DNA from: Schwartzia sp. (in: firmicutes)
Lineage (GTDB): Bacteria; Bacillota; Negativicutes; Selenomonadales; Selenomonadaceae
Reading direction: 5' to 3'
Assembly: GCA_024691625.1 (NCBI GenBank)
Contig: JAILNL010000057.1
Coordinates: 1-19,817, forward strand
DNA length: 19,817 nt
Shown piece after piece: positions 5,189-11,915 of this stretch. The notes below the pieces were generated by a model that saw only the letters and a list, made by a program, of their open reading frames with translations, had not been told where the DNA came from and ran no database searches. Made by a program: the position numbers and the translations under genes. Positions within the stretch are counted from its first letter, which is position 1. Every line of letters begins with the position of its first letter.

Positions 5189-6145
5189 TCAGTTTTTCTT
5201 TTGAAGCAGATGGTAGGCTTCAGCTGCACGATCTACGAACATCTGGCGGATAGCAGCATTCTCACCGAGTCCGTGGTTGAATATGCTTACGGTGAAACCT
5301 TCGGCTTCAAGCTGAGATTTATGCGAATCCGGATGCTCTCCGGCCATGTCGTTTTTGGCGTGTTCACCTGCGACCATCATGGCGGGCATAAGTGTTACAT
5401 GCTTTATGCCGTTTTGTCTGAGCCGCGGAATTATATCCGAGAGCATAGGCCAGCCTTCTACCGTGTAAACGTAAACATTTTTGATGCCTGCGGATTCAAG
5501 ACGCATCTGAATCATAGTATAGAAGGCATTGGACGGATGAGGTGTGCCGTGAGCCATAAGGAGAACGGCTTCATTGTCATTTTGCTTTGGAAGCTGTGTC
5601 TTTAATGCCTCAATGAAGTCTTCAAAGTCGTCGCGCTGGTCTTCCTGTCCCATCCAGTAGAGGAGAGGCGTGCCCATCGTCATTTTTTTGAAGGATTCCT
5701 TGTAGCGGTCGAATACTGCTGTGTTATATGCATATTCCATACCCGGAAGTATATCCAATGTTGTAAGTGCAATACGGGTATACCCTTCGTTCTTTAGCCG
5801 GTCAAGTGCTTCCTCAGGAATAGGAATACGTACGCCTTCGCTTGCTTCCATGCGGTCGATAATTATGTGAGAGGTGAAGGCGAGACTTATTTTTGTGTTG
5901 GGATGAGCAGCCTGAATCTGATCGACGGTTGCTTGAATCGTGGCTTTGCGCGTCCCCTTAAATGTTGTGCCAAAGCTCATGACCAGAATGGCGTCTTTAT
6001 CTTCAAGATGCTGCAGCGTTGGGTTGTCATAGAAAAGTTCACCGATCTGGGCTGCCTGAAGCAGTGACGGTGTAGGTGCCTTGACTGCGCTGTTGAGTTT
6101 ATACGTGGTAATCATCCCCCGAACAATTGAAAGTACTATGACCAT
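5189..6145 (-). CDS. cbiK: Anaerobic (sirohydrochlorin) cobaltochelatase CbiK
   Basis: CbiK inserts cobalt into sirohydrochlorin in the oxygen-independent cobalamin pathway. Class II chelatase features are clear. SFGTTFKGTR (57-66) opens the fold. MAHGTPHPSN has H199 and MMVAGEHAKNDMAG has H262, the two metal-binding His of this family. An acidic MEYAY at 136-140 matches the third site. The C-terminal GLGENAAIRQMFVDR is a family signature. The length of 318 exceeds the ~264 of Salmonella CbiK because about 50 extra residues precede the chelatase core, with no convincing signal peptide. ATG 6145 lacks a ribosome-binding site. Met11 (ATG at 6115-6113) has GGGGG but too close, so the true start is uncertain. 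No other cob/cbi gene is next to it. Iron or nickel chelation cannot be excluded. Confidence 0.9.
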   Translation of the reverse strand: MVIVLSIVRGMITTYKLNSAVKAPTPSLLQAAQIGELFYDNPTLQHLEDKDAILVMSFGTTFKGTRKATIQATVDQIQAAHPNTKISLAFTSHIIIDRMEASEGVRIPIPEEALDRLKNEGYTRIALTTLDILPGMEYAYNTAVFDRYKESFKKMTMGTPLLYWMGQEDQRDDFEDFIEALKTQLPKQNDNEAVLLMAHGTPHPSNAFYTMIQMRLESAGIKNVYVYTVEGWPMLSDIIPRLRQNGIKHVTLMPAMMVAGEHAKNDMAGEHPDSHKSQLEAEGFTVSIFNHGLGENAAIRQMFVDRAAEAYHLLQKKN

Positions 6146-6190
6146 TAAAATAAACCATATAGTAGGTATATAGTCAATAGAATATAATAT

Positions 6191-6231
6191 GTATTTAATA
6201 TTCAGAATGTAGTATTAATTTTCGGAATGCA
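6191..6231 (-). promoter_or_regulatory. Tandem ~20-bp repeat upstream of cbiK, possible operator
   Basis: GTATTTAATATTCAGAATGTA (6191-6211, abbreviated by its halves GTATTTAAT and TTCAGAATG) is followed directly by a close copy (6212-6231) with one 1-nt gap and three substitutions. The pair lies 46-86 bases upstream of the first cbiK ATG, in a very A+T-rich stretch. A metal- or cofactor-responsive repressor site is plausible. No cobalamin riboswitch motif was recognised. Confidence 0.4.
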
Positions 6232-6348
6232 GTGTAAGAAACGATCACAGGGTTGTTTTGCTTTTCTGTGTGATGTATCATTTATTTGTATAAAAATTTA
6301 TGGGAATCTTTGGAATCATCAGAGGGTCCTTAAGAGTGGGGCGGTAGA

Positions 6349-7470
6349 ATGTCAAATCGTGGAGCTTGGGCGGAAATCAATTTGAGTGCTTTAAGGCATA
6401 ACATTTCAGTCATAAAGAGCCGTGTGACGAACGGAGCGAAGTTTTGCGCGGTTGTTAAGGCCGATGCCTATGGACATGGCGCGGTTGCCGTGGCTCGTGA
6501 AGCTGTGGCACAGGGAGCGGATTATCTCGCGGTTGCTGTGCTCAGTGAGGCGGTAAAGCTTCGTGAGGCAGGCTTTACGACTCCGATTTTGATTCTTGGG
6601 CCTACACAGCCTCAGGAGGCTGACATAGTAGTAAGGTATCGGATTACGCAGGCCGTATTTACCGTTGAACAGGCGGCTGCTCTCGCCGCTGCGGCATTGC
6701 GCCAGCATACTCACGCAAAGGTACATATTGCCGTCGATACCGGTATGGGCCGTATAGGAGTGCGCCCGGGAAACGCAGGTGAAATTGCGGCAGCGATGAA
6801 GGGCCTGCCGGGTATATGGATTGAGGGCGCGTTCTCCCATTTTGCTTTGGCAGACGCAAAGGATAAGAGCTATGCCAATGAGCAGTTCAAACGCTTCCAG
6901 CAGGCTGTTGCAGCCATTGAGGCACGGGGAGTTAAACTGGCGCTTCGCCATATTGCGAATTCTGCCGCAATTCTCGAAATGCCTGAGACACATCTCGATA
7001 TGGTCCGGGCGGGCATTATTCTTTATGGACTCTGGCCATCGGATGAGGTTGAGCATGTGATTGACCTAAAGCCTGTCATGCAGGTGAAGGCGCGTCTTTC
7101 ATGTGTAAAGGATTATCATCCGGGTGAGAGTGTCAGCTACGGACGCACATTCATAGCTGCGAGAGAAATGCGCGTGGGTACGCTGCCCATAGGTTACGCC
7201 GACGGATATACCCGGCTTTATGCAGGCAAGGCCGTTGTTGAACTTAATGGGCAACGTGTACCGGTTATCGGACGTATCTGCATGGATCAGTGCATGGTTG
7301 ATGTAACGGAGGTTGAAGGAGCCCGTGTTGGGGATGCGGTAACGATTTTCGGTTCAGAAACTCTTTCGGCGGAGGAGGCTGCAGGCTGGCTTGGGACAAT
7401 AGGGTACGAGGTTGTGTGCATGATATCTCCGCGCGTTCCGAGAGTGTACGTTGAGGACTCCGGCTTATGA
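6349..7470 (+). CDS. alr: Alanine racemase
   Basis: This PLP-dependent enzyme interconverts L- and D-alanine for peptidoglycan. It has 373 residues, the normal length. The PLP lysine is K37 in VVKADAYGHG. The catalytic tyrosine of the other half-site is Y264 in SVSYGRTF. HIAVDTGMGRIG (126-137) and HIANSAAIL (201-209) are family blocks. The C-terminal beta domain contains VIGRICMDQCMVDVT. The start ATG 6349 is preceded by GTGGGGCGG. It stands alone: cbiK is divergent upstream and the HD-GYP gene follows after 78 bases with its own promoter candidate. The adjacent alanine aminotransferase operon a few kb on shares the metabolite. Confidence 0.95.
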   Translation: MSNRGAWAEINLSALRHNISVIKSRVTNGAKFCAVVKADAYGHGAVAVAREAVAQGADYLAVAVLSEAVKLREAGFTTPILILGPTQPQEADIVVRYRITQAVFTVEQAAALAAAALRQHTHAKVHIAVDTGMGRIGVRPGNAGEIAAAMKGLPGIWIEGAFSHFALADAKDKSYANEQFKRFQQAVAAIEARGVKLALRHIANSAAILEMPETHLDMVRAGIILYGLWPSDEVEHVIDLKPVMQVKARLSCVKDYHPGESVSYGRTFIAAREMRVGTLPIGYADGYTRLYAGKAVVELNGQRVPVIGRICMDQCMVDVTEVEGARVGDAVTIFGSETLSAEEAAGWLGTIGYEVVCMISPRVPRVYVEDSGL

Positions 7471-7486
7471 AATAAGGTTTTTACTT

Positions 7487-7515
7487 TTGTTTGTGACTTC
7501 TTTATGTTATTATAG
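7487..7515 (+). promoter_or_regulatory. Candidate promoter for the HD-GYP gene
   Basis: TTGTTT (7487-7492) and TTATAG (7510-7515) are spaced by 17 bases and lie 33 bases before the start codon at 7549. The match to sigma-70 type consensus is moderate. Confidence 0.45.
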
Positions 7516-7548
7516 AGCAGTATTTTAGTTGTAAGTGAGGAAGAATCA

Positions 7549-8733
7549 ATGCTGCATCTACCGCTCGAAAAAATACGTCCGGGCATGATAACGGCACAGA
7601 ATATATATAATGACCGCGGCGTCAACTATCTGATGAGCGGAGTTCCCATGACCGAGGCATATCTTGAACGTCTTGATGAACTCGGCATAGGTTCTCTCAC
7701 GGTTTTTTCCACAGAGACAAAGAATGATTCGGTTGTAAACGTGGAGCTCCCGAGGGATGTACTGGATAAAAAGACAAGAACCGAAGCGTTGAAAAACCTT
7801 CGTGGGATTTTTGATGATATTGAACGTAAAAAGACGATAAATATTTCGCTTCTTAAGAAACCGGCGCACAATATCCTGGAGGATATTCTTGCACATCAGC
7901 GGGATTTAGTGCAGCTTTCGGATGTCCGTCAGCATGACACATATACTTTTGCCCACAGTGTTAATGTCGCAGTTCTCAGTGGACTTTTAGGAATAATACT
8001 GGGGTATTCACCCGCCAATCTCATAACGTTGATTTTGGGCGGGCTGCTGCATGATATAGGAAAAGTAGTCGTTCCGCGTGAAATTCTGAATAAACCTGGA
8101 AGATTGACTAAGGATGAGTTTGATATTATTCGAATGCATCCGACAGCAGGCAGAAAACAGATTGATCTTATGAAGGATGAGCCCAGAGCACATCTCTTGG
8201 GACTGATTGCGGAGCAGCATCATGAACATATGGACGGGCGTGGATATCCGTTCGGGCTCAGGGAAGACAAAATTGCGCAGCTTGCAAAGGTTGTTGCAAT
8301 TGCTGATGTGTACGACGCGCTGACGAGTCAGCGCAGCTACAAGGACCCGTATCCGCCGCATATCGCATATAACATAATGAAAAATCTTTCGGTAGGGCAG
8401 TTTGACCGAAAAATGCTTGAGCTTTTTTTTAAGAATGTCGCAATTTACCCGGTGACGACAGTTATTGAAACGAATATCGGCATTGGCATAGTGAAAAAGG
8501 TGCATTTTGGGCAGACGCTGAGACCGGAAATCTGTATGTTTGCGGACAGAAAAAGAGAGTTTCTTGAGGAACCGTTTATTTTGAGACTCATGGACGAGCC
8601 GGGTGTGGACATTCTTCGTGTGTTCAATGACGAAGAGCTTTTGAGATTCATCGATGAAAAGGGTGTTGATCCCTTCGTTTTTTTGGAAAAAAAGTATCCG
8701 CGGAGAAATTATCGAGCGGGAAAAATTATATGA
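7549..8733 (+). CDS. HD-GYP domain protein, probable cyclic-di-GMP phosphodiesterase
   Basis: The 394-residue protein has ATG 7549 with GAGGAAG upstream. The HD-GYP core spans roughly residues 125-305: AHSVNVAVLS (H136), LLHDIGK (H168, D169), RMHPTAG (H197), HHEHMDGRGYP (224-234, containing both the His pair and the GYP motif), and VVAIADVYDALTS (D253). These are the metal ligands of active enzymes, so hydrolysis of cyclic dinucleotides is likely. The N-terminal ~100 residues match the short N-terminal module often seen in soluble HD-GYP proteins (LPLEKIRPGM opening). There is no membrane segment and no receiver domain. The C-terminal ~90 residues carry no recognised domain. The input signal is unknown. 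Confidence 0.9.
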   Translation: MLHLPLEKIRPGMITAQNIYNDRGVNYLMSGVPMTEAYLERLDELGIGSLTVFSTETKNDSVVNVELPRDVLDKKTRTEALKNLRGIFDDIERKKTINISLLKKPAHNILEDILAHQRDLVQLSDVRQHDTYTFAHSVNVAVLSGLLGIILGYSPANLITLILGGLLHDIGKVVVPREILNKPGRLTKDEFDIIRMHPTAGRKQIDLMKDEPRAHLLGLIAEQHHEHMDGRGYPFGLREDKIAQLAKVVAIADVYDALTSQRSYKDPYPPHIAYNIMKNLSVGQFDRKMLELFFKNVAIYPVTTVIETNIGIGIVKKVHFGQTLRPEICMFADRKREFLEEPFILRLMDEPGVDILRVFNDEELLRFIDEKGVDPFVFLEKKYPRRNYRAGKII

Positions 8734-8751
8734 TAGACTATCAAAGAATTA

Positions 8752-8779
8752 CAAAGGCAGGGCGTATGCCCTGCCTTTG
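8752..8779 (+). terminator. Hairpin after the HD-GYP gene
   Basis: A 12-bp perfect stem (CAAAGGCAGGGC with its complement) has a GTAT loop and starts 19 bases after the stop. There is no downstream T-run, so termination efficiency is uncertain. It sits between convergent genes. Confidence 0.6.
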
Positions 8780-8793
8780 TCGCGTTCGAACGC

Positions 8794-8823
8794 AAAATAA
8801 AAATGCCGCACATCAGTGCGGCA
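8794..8823 (-). terminator. Terminator of the XRE regulator gene
   Basis: TGCCGCAC/GTGCGGCA with an ATCA loop (8804-8823) is followed on the minus strand by TTTTTATTTT (8794-8803). It begins ten bases past the stop of the minus-strand regulator. Confidence 0.85.
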
Positions 8824-8832
8824 TAATGCAAA

Positions 8833-9192
8833 TCAGGTAGAAGACTTTCGACCGTCGTTCTCTTCACCATAAAGAGCGTGGATTAAATTAACCAAACGCT
8901 TTCGGTCCTTTTGAGTAGGTGTCTTTGAAAAAATCTTATATGAACCGTCCATGAGGAAGGAGGCCAGATCAATACCGGGTTCCTTACGTGTGTAAGGGCG
9001 GTCGTGCTTGAGCAGGAAATCCAGTGATACATGAAAATAATCCGCTATTTTCTTGAGTGTCTCATGGTCAGGCTCACGCACACCTCGCTCATAACGGTTG
9101 TATGTCGACTGTCCGATATGAAGCGCATTAGCGAGATTCGTCTGCGTGAGAGCCTCTTTTTCTCGAAGATAGCGCAGGCGGTTGTTCTGCAT
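8833..9192 (-). CDS. XRE-family helix-turn-helix regulator
   Basis: This is a 119-residue DNA-binding regulator with an N-terminal HTH_3/XRE domain at residues 5-62: RLRYLREKEALTQTNLANAL, IGQSTYNRYERGVREPD and LKKIADYFHVSLDFLL. This is the classic order of the SinR/Cro-type fold. The C-terminal half is polar, helical and unrecognised, and may serve oligomerisation. The start is supported by AAAGGAGG eight bases upstream. It is a single gene with its own terminator, convergent with the HD-GYP gene and not linked to phage genes here. Targets are unknown. Self-regulation is common in the family, and the upstream 9-bp direct repeat at 9311-9336 is one candidate operator. Confidence 0.9.
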   Translation of the reverse strand: MQNNRLRYLREKEALTQTNLANALHIGQSTYNRYERGVREPDHETLKKIADYFHVSLDFLLKHDRPYTRKEPGIDLASFLMDGSYKIFSKTPTQKDRKRLVNLIHALYGEENDGRKSST

Positions 9193-9310
9193 CCCGTCAT
9201 CCTCCTTTCTAAACTTTGAAATAGAATTGTTTACTCATTTTATCAGAAAATTACATTTATGGGGAAGAAATATGCTAAATTGGTATAAAAGTTCGAATGA
9301 AAAAATCGAA

Positions 9311-9336
9311 GCAAACGAAAATAAGACGCAAACGAA
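9311..9336. repeat. Short direct repeat in the XRE upstream region
   Basis: GCAAACGAA occurs at 9311-9319 and again at 9328-9336, 17 bases apart. The gap 9193-9359 otherwise shows only A+T-rich sequence. It could be an operator or chance. Confidence 0.25.
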
Positions 9337-9359
9337 CGGATTGTTAAGAGCTCTTAAAT

Positions 9360-9398
9360 GAAAACAGAGAAAGGCAGGGAAAGCCTTGCCTTTCTCTG
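9360..9398 (-). terminator. Terminator of the aminotransferase operon
   Basis: A 12-bp perfect stem (9365-9376 with 9387-9398) has a 10-base loop, followed on the minus strand by TTTTC. It begins 18 bases after the aminotransferase stop at 9417. Confidence 0.8.
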
Positions 9399-9416
9399 TT
9401 ATGCTCCGGCTGCTTA

Positions 9417-10592
9417 TTATTTTATATGTTTTTTTACGAAGTTGCCGATACGCGCAATGGCTTCGTCGATTTGGCCGAGTGCGGTTGCATAAGAGCAGCG
9501 GACATAGCCTTCACCGCATTCGCCGAACGCGCTGCCGGGAACGAGAGCTACGTGCTCGGTGCGAAGAAGTTCTTCGGCAAATTGTTCGGAGGTCATTCCG
9601 GTGCCGCGGATATCCGGGAAAATATAGAACGCGCCCTTCGGTTCGAAGCAGGGGAGACCTATTTCTCTGAAACCGCGGTATATTACGCCTCTGCGCCGAT
9701 CGTATTCGGATACCATTTTTCGCATATACTTTTCGCCGCGGCGAAGTGCTTCGATAGCAGCTATCTGTGCCGTGATGGGAGCGCAGAGCATAGTGTACTG
9801 GTGAATTTTTGTCATTGCCGCTATTATTTCGGGAGCTCCCTGAGCATAGCCGATACGCCAGCCTGTCATGGCATAGGATTTTGAAAAACCGTCCAGCAAA
9901 ATCGTGCGTTCCTTCATACCGGGGAGCGAGGAAAACGTGACGTGTTCTTCGCCGCCGTAAGTCAGATTGCCGTATATTTCGTCAGAAATAACTATGAGGT
10001 CATGTTCTTCCGCAAAATTAGCTATTTCAATGAGGTCACTGCGGCTCATGACTGCACCGGTCGGATTGTTGGGGTACCCTATGAGCAGAACTTTCGTTTT
10101 TGGGGTGAGATGTGCTTCCAGGTCAGCAGGAGTAATACGGAATTCGTTCTCTATCTTTGTAGGAACGGGAACTGCAACTCCTCCTGCCAGCACAGTGCAT
10201 GCTTTATAGGAAACATAACACGGCTCAGGAATAAGCACCTCATCTCCGGGGGCCAGCAGAGCACGCATAGCGAGGTCGAGGGCTTCGCTGACACCGACAG
10301 TTACGAGTATATCTGTTTTCGGGTCATAAGAGACACCGCCGTGCAGTGCCGTGTTTTTGGCAATCTCTTCACGCAGTTCGAGCATGCCGCGGTTCGCCGT
10401 GTATGATGTATAGCCCTGTTCAAGGCCATAGACGCAGCTTTCACGTATTGTCCATGGTGTGACGAAATCCGGTTCACCGACACCGAGAGAGATGACGTCC
10501 TCCATTTCAGCCGCAATGTCGAAAAATTTACGGATACCCGACGGAGCGACATTTTGTACTGCGGGGGATAAAATACTGTTCCAGTCCTTCAT
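9417..10592 (-). CDS. alaT: Class I/II aminotransferase, probable alanine aminotransferase (AlaT-like)
   Basis: This 391-residue fold-type I PLP enzyme has GVGEPDFVTP (37-46), the YPNNPTG block (173-179), SDEIY (203-207) and the PLP lysine K238 in GFSKSYAMTGWRIGYA. The C-terminus has the substrate-binding arginine region (EGYVRCSYA). Length and motifs fit the aspartate/alanine aminotransferase superfamily. Its closest analogues in context are the B. subtilis YugH/AlaT proteins, which are paired with an Lrp regulator (YugG/AlaR). Here the same pair overlaps by four bases, and an Ala-type T-box precedes it. Together these favour alanine synthesis from pyruvate and an amino donor. Other substrates (aromatic, aspartate) remain possible. 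Confidence 0.85.
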   Translation of the reverse strand: MKDWNSILSPAVQNVAPSGIRKFFDIAAEMEDVISLGVGEPDFVTPWTIRESCVYGLEQGYTSYTANRGMLELREEIAKNTALHGGVSYDPKTDILVTVGVSEALDLAMRALLAPGDEVLIPEPCYVSYKACTVLAGGVAVPVPTKIENEFRITPADLEAHLTPKTKVLLIGYPNNPTGAVMSRSDLIEIANFAEEHDLIVISDEIYGNLTYGGEEHVTFSSLPGMKERTILLDGFSKSYAMTGWRIGYAQGAPEIIAAMTKIHQYTMLCAPITAQIAAIEALRRGEKYMRKMVSEYDRRRGVIYRGFREIGLPCFEPKGAFYIFPDIRGTGMTSEQFAEELLRTEHVALVPGSAFGECGEGYVRCSYATALGQIDEAIARIGNFVKKHIK

Positions 10593-11068
10593 GGGCTCAC
10601 CACCAGTCTGCGGTCGCGTTCCTTATCACCGACAATGAGCCCGTCCTTTTTGTACGGCTTCAGAACGAAGTGGCTGCGGGTAGAGGTTACGCCGTCAATG
10701 GTTGCAAGACGTGTTGCAATAAAGTCTGCAATCTCCTGCAGGGATTCACCCTCTATTATTACGAGCAGATCAAAGCTTCCGCTCATGAGATAGACCGAGT
10801 TTACCTCTTCAAAACGGCTGATGCGCTCCGCAATGGCATCAAAGCCGACCTCACGCTGGGGTGTGAGATTAACTTCTATGGCAGAAACGACGGAGTTACG
10901 GCCTGCACGGTTCCAGTCGATTATGGCGTTGTAGCCGAGAAGAATACGGTCTTTTTCGAGCTGCTTCAAATCTTTTTCCACCTCATACTCGCTGCGGTGG
11001 AGGATGGCAGCCAGCTCACTTATGGGGCGTCTGCCGTCATGTTCCAACAGTTCAAGTAGTTCGTTCAT
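10589..11068 (-). CDS. alaR: Lrp/AsnC-family regulator (AlaR-like)
   Basis: The protein has 159 residues, with a strong ribosome-binding site (AGGAGGAATCACA before ATG). The N-terminal winged HTH is at residues 1-45 (LLELLEHDGRRPISELAAIL, SEYEVEKDLKQLEKDRIL), somewhat shorter at the front than in E. coli Lrp. The AsnC/RAM ligand-binding domain is at about 60-140, with VNSVYLMSGSFDLLVIIEG and the GVTSTRSHFVL strand typical of the family. Its stop overlaps the aminotransferase start (ATGA), so the two are translated together. The gene lies downstream of the T-box leader. It may sense alanine or a related amino acid and control this operon, but target sites are not obvious. Confidence 0.9.
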   Translation of the reverse strand: MNELLELLEHDGRRPISELAAILHRSEYEVEKDLKQLEKDRILLGYNAIIDWNRAGRNSVVSAIEVNLTPQREVGFDAIAERISRFEEVNSVYLMSGSFDLLVIIEGESLQEIADFIATRLATIDGVTSTRSHFVLKPYKKDGLIVGDKERDRRLVVSP

Positions 11069-11100
11069 TGTGATTCCTCCTGTCGTTATCTCAAATAAAC

Positions 11101-11319
11101 AAAAAACTCTCGTCCGTAAAGGACGAGAGTAATTCCCGTGGTACCACCTTTATGAGTAAAAACTCACTCGTGGTGCTTTATCGCGGCGCGCGGTCGGATT
11201 TCTCCGGCATGCTCATGGGGAGCCTTCCACTTCATTCTCTGACGGCTTACAGCGACCGCCGTCTCTCTGAAAGTAAAATAAAATGTACTGTCCCAATCAT
11301 TGCATATCTGTCTGGATTT
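11101..11319 (-). promoter_or_regulatory. T-box riboswitch, tRNA-Ala type, before the alaR-alaT operon
   Basis: On the minus strand this leader has an AGAGAG element (11265-11270), a stem-loop with GGTCGCTG-type apical sequence, and a specifier region. It then has the antiterminator T-box AAGGTGGTACCACGGG (11135-11150) and a 10-bp terminator (11106-11130) with a T6 tail (11101-11106). The specifier reads GCT at 11221-11223, preceded by GAAG and ten bases before TGAGC-like closure. This is the same spacing as in the glyQS leader. The T-box bulge is UGGU, which pairs with a 3' ACCA end, meaning discriminator A as in tRNA-Ala, not U as in tRNA-Gly. Uncharged tRNA-Ala should permit readthrough into the regulator and aminotransferase. 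Confidence 0.9.
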
Positions 11320-11327
11320 GGTAAAAT
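11300..11327 (+). promoter_or_regulatory. Candidate promoter for the YhcH-purL pair
   Basis: TTGCAT (11300-11305) and TAAAAT (11322-11327) are spaced by 16 bases. Its -10 overlaps the -10 of the opposite T-box promoter by two bases. A start near 11334 would leave about 80 bases before the YhcH start codon. Confidence 0.4.
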
Positions 11328-11354
11328 AATATCACAAGTATTTATGGCATTCAA
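11326..11354 (-). promoter_or_regulatory. Promoter of the T-box/alaR/alaT operon
   Basis: On the minus strand TTGAAT (11354-11349) and TATTAT (11331-11326) are separated by 17 bases. Transcription would start near 11319, at the 5' edge of the T-box leader. Confidence 0.7.
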
Positions 11355-11414
11355 GAAAAATTTTTTGCGGATTCTGCCTGCCGCATCTATTTCTTAAAGG
11401 AGCGCTGTTGTATT

Positions 11415-11897
11415 ATGCTCATTGGAACGATAAACGAATATAATCCTGCTCGTGTTGCTTATGCAGATGCCGTCATAAGGGCGATTGATTTTCTGCGCAG
11501 CAAGGATTTCACGAAGCTCGAGGACGGACGCTATGAAATTGAAGGAGACCTCATGTACGCTACGGTTTCCCGATATACGACGAAGCCCGCCAAGGAATGC
11601 TTCCCGGAGTCGCACCGCCGTTATTATGATGTCCAGTTTCTCGCGGAAGGGGAGGAGCATCTTGGCTGGTGCCCGTTTACTCCTGATTTGAAGGTAAAAA
11701 CTCCTTACGATGAAGAAAAGGATATTACATTTTATGAAAAGCTGGTGCCCGAGAGCAATTTTGTCTTAAAACCGGGCGTTTTTGCTGTACTTACTACGAA
11801 GGATGTGCACTGCCCCTGCCGTGCTATTGATGACAAGCCCGGCAAGGTACTGAAAGTGGTCGTGAAGGTTTCGACCGAGCTGTTAAAAGATGAATAA
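11415..11897 (+). CDS. YhcH/YjgK/YiaL family protein
   Basis: The 160-residue protein has the single cupin-like domain of the YhcH/YjgK/YiaL (EbgC-like) family. Visible family features are MLIGTINEYN at the start and LEDGRYEIEGDLMYA near 35-50. Next come SHRRYYDVQFLAEGEEHLGW (66-85) and FAVLTTKDVHCPC (115-128, where relatives often read HRPG). The closing KVVVKVSTELL follows. Members act on sugars or related metabolites, but the reaction is not settled. The AAAGGAG ribosome-binding site is about 12 bases from ATG 11415, a long spacing. The gene ends 18 bases before purL, suggesting co-transcription, though no functional link to purines is known. Confidence 0.85.
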   Translation: MLIGTINEYNPARVAYADAVIRAIDFLRSKDFTKLEDGRYEIEGDLMYATVSRYTTKPAKECFPESHRRYYDVQFLAEGEEHLGWCPFTPDLKVKTPYDEEKDITFYEKLVPESNFVLKPGVFAVLTTKDVHCPCRAIDDKPGKVLKVVVKVSTELLKDE

Positions 11898-11915
11898 CTC
11901 ACAGGGGGAACAAGG

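Noticed and set aside
6146..6348. A cobalamin riboswitch upstream of cbiK
   Set aside because: No B12-box-like conserved core was found, and the region is short and A+T-rich.
11221..11225. Reading the T-box specifier as GGC (glycine)
   Set aside because: Spacing to the closing helix favours GCU, and the UGGU bulge does not match the U discriminator of tRNA-Gly.
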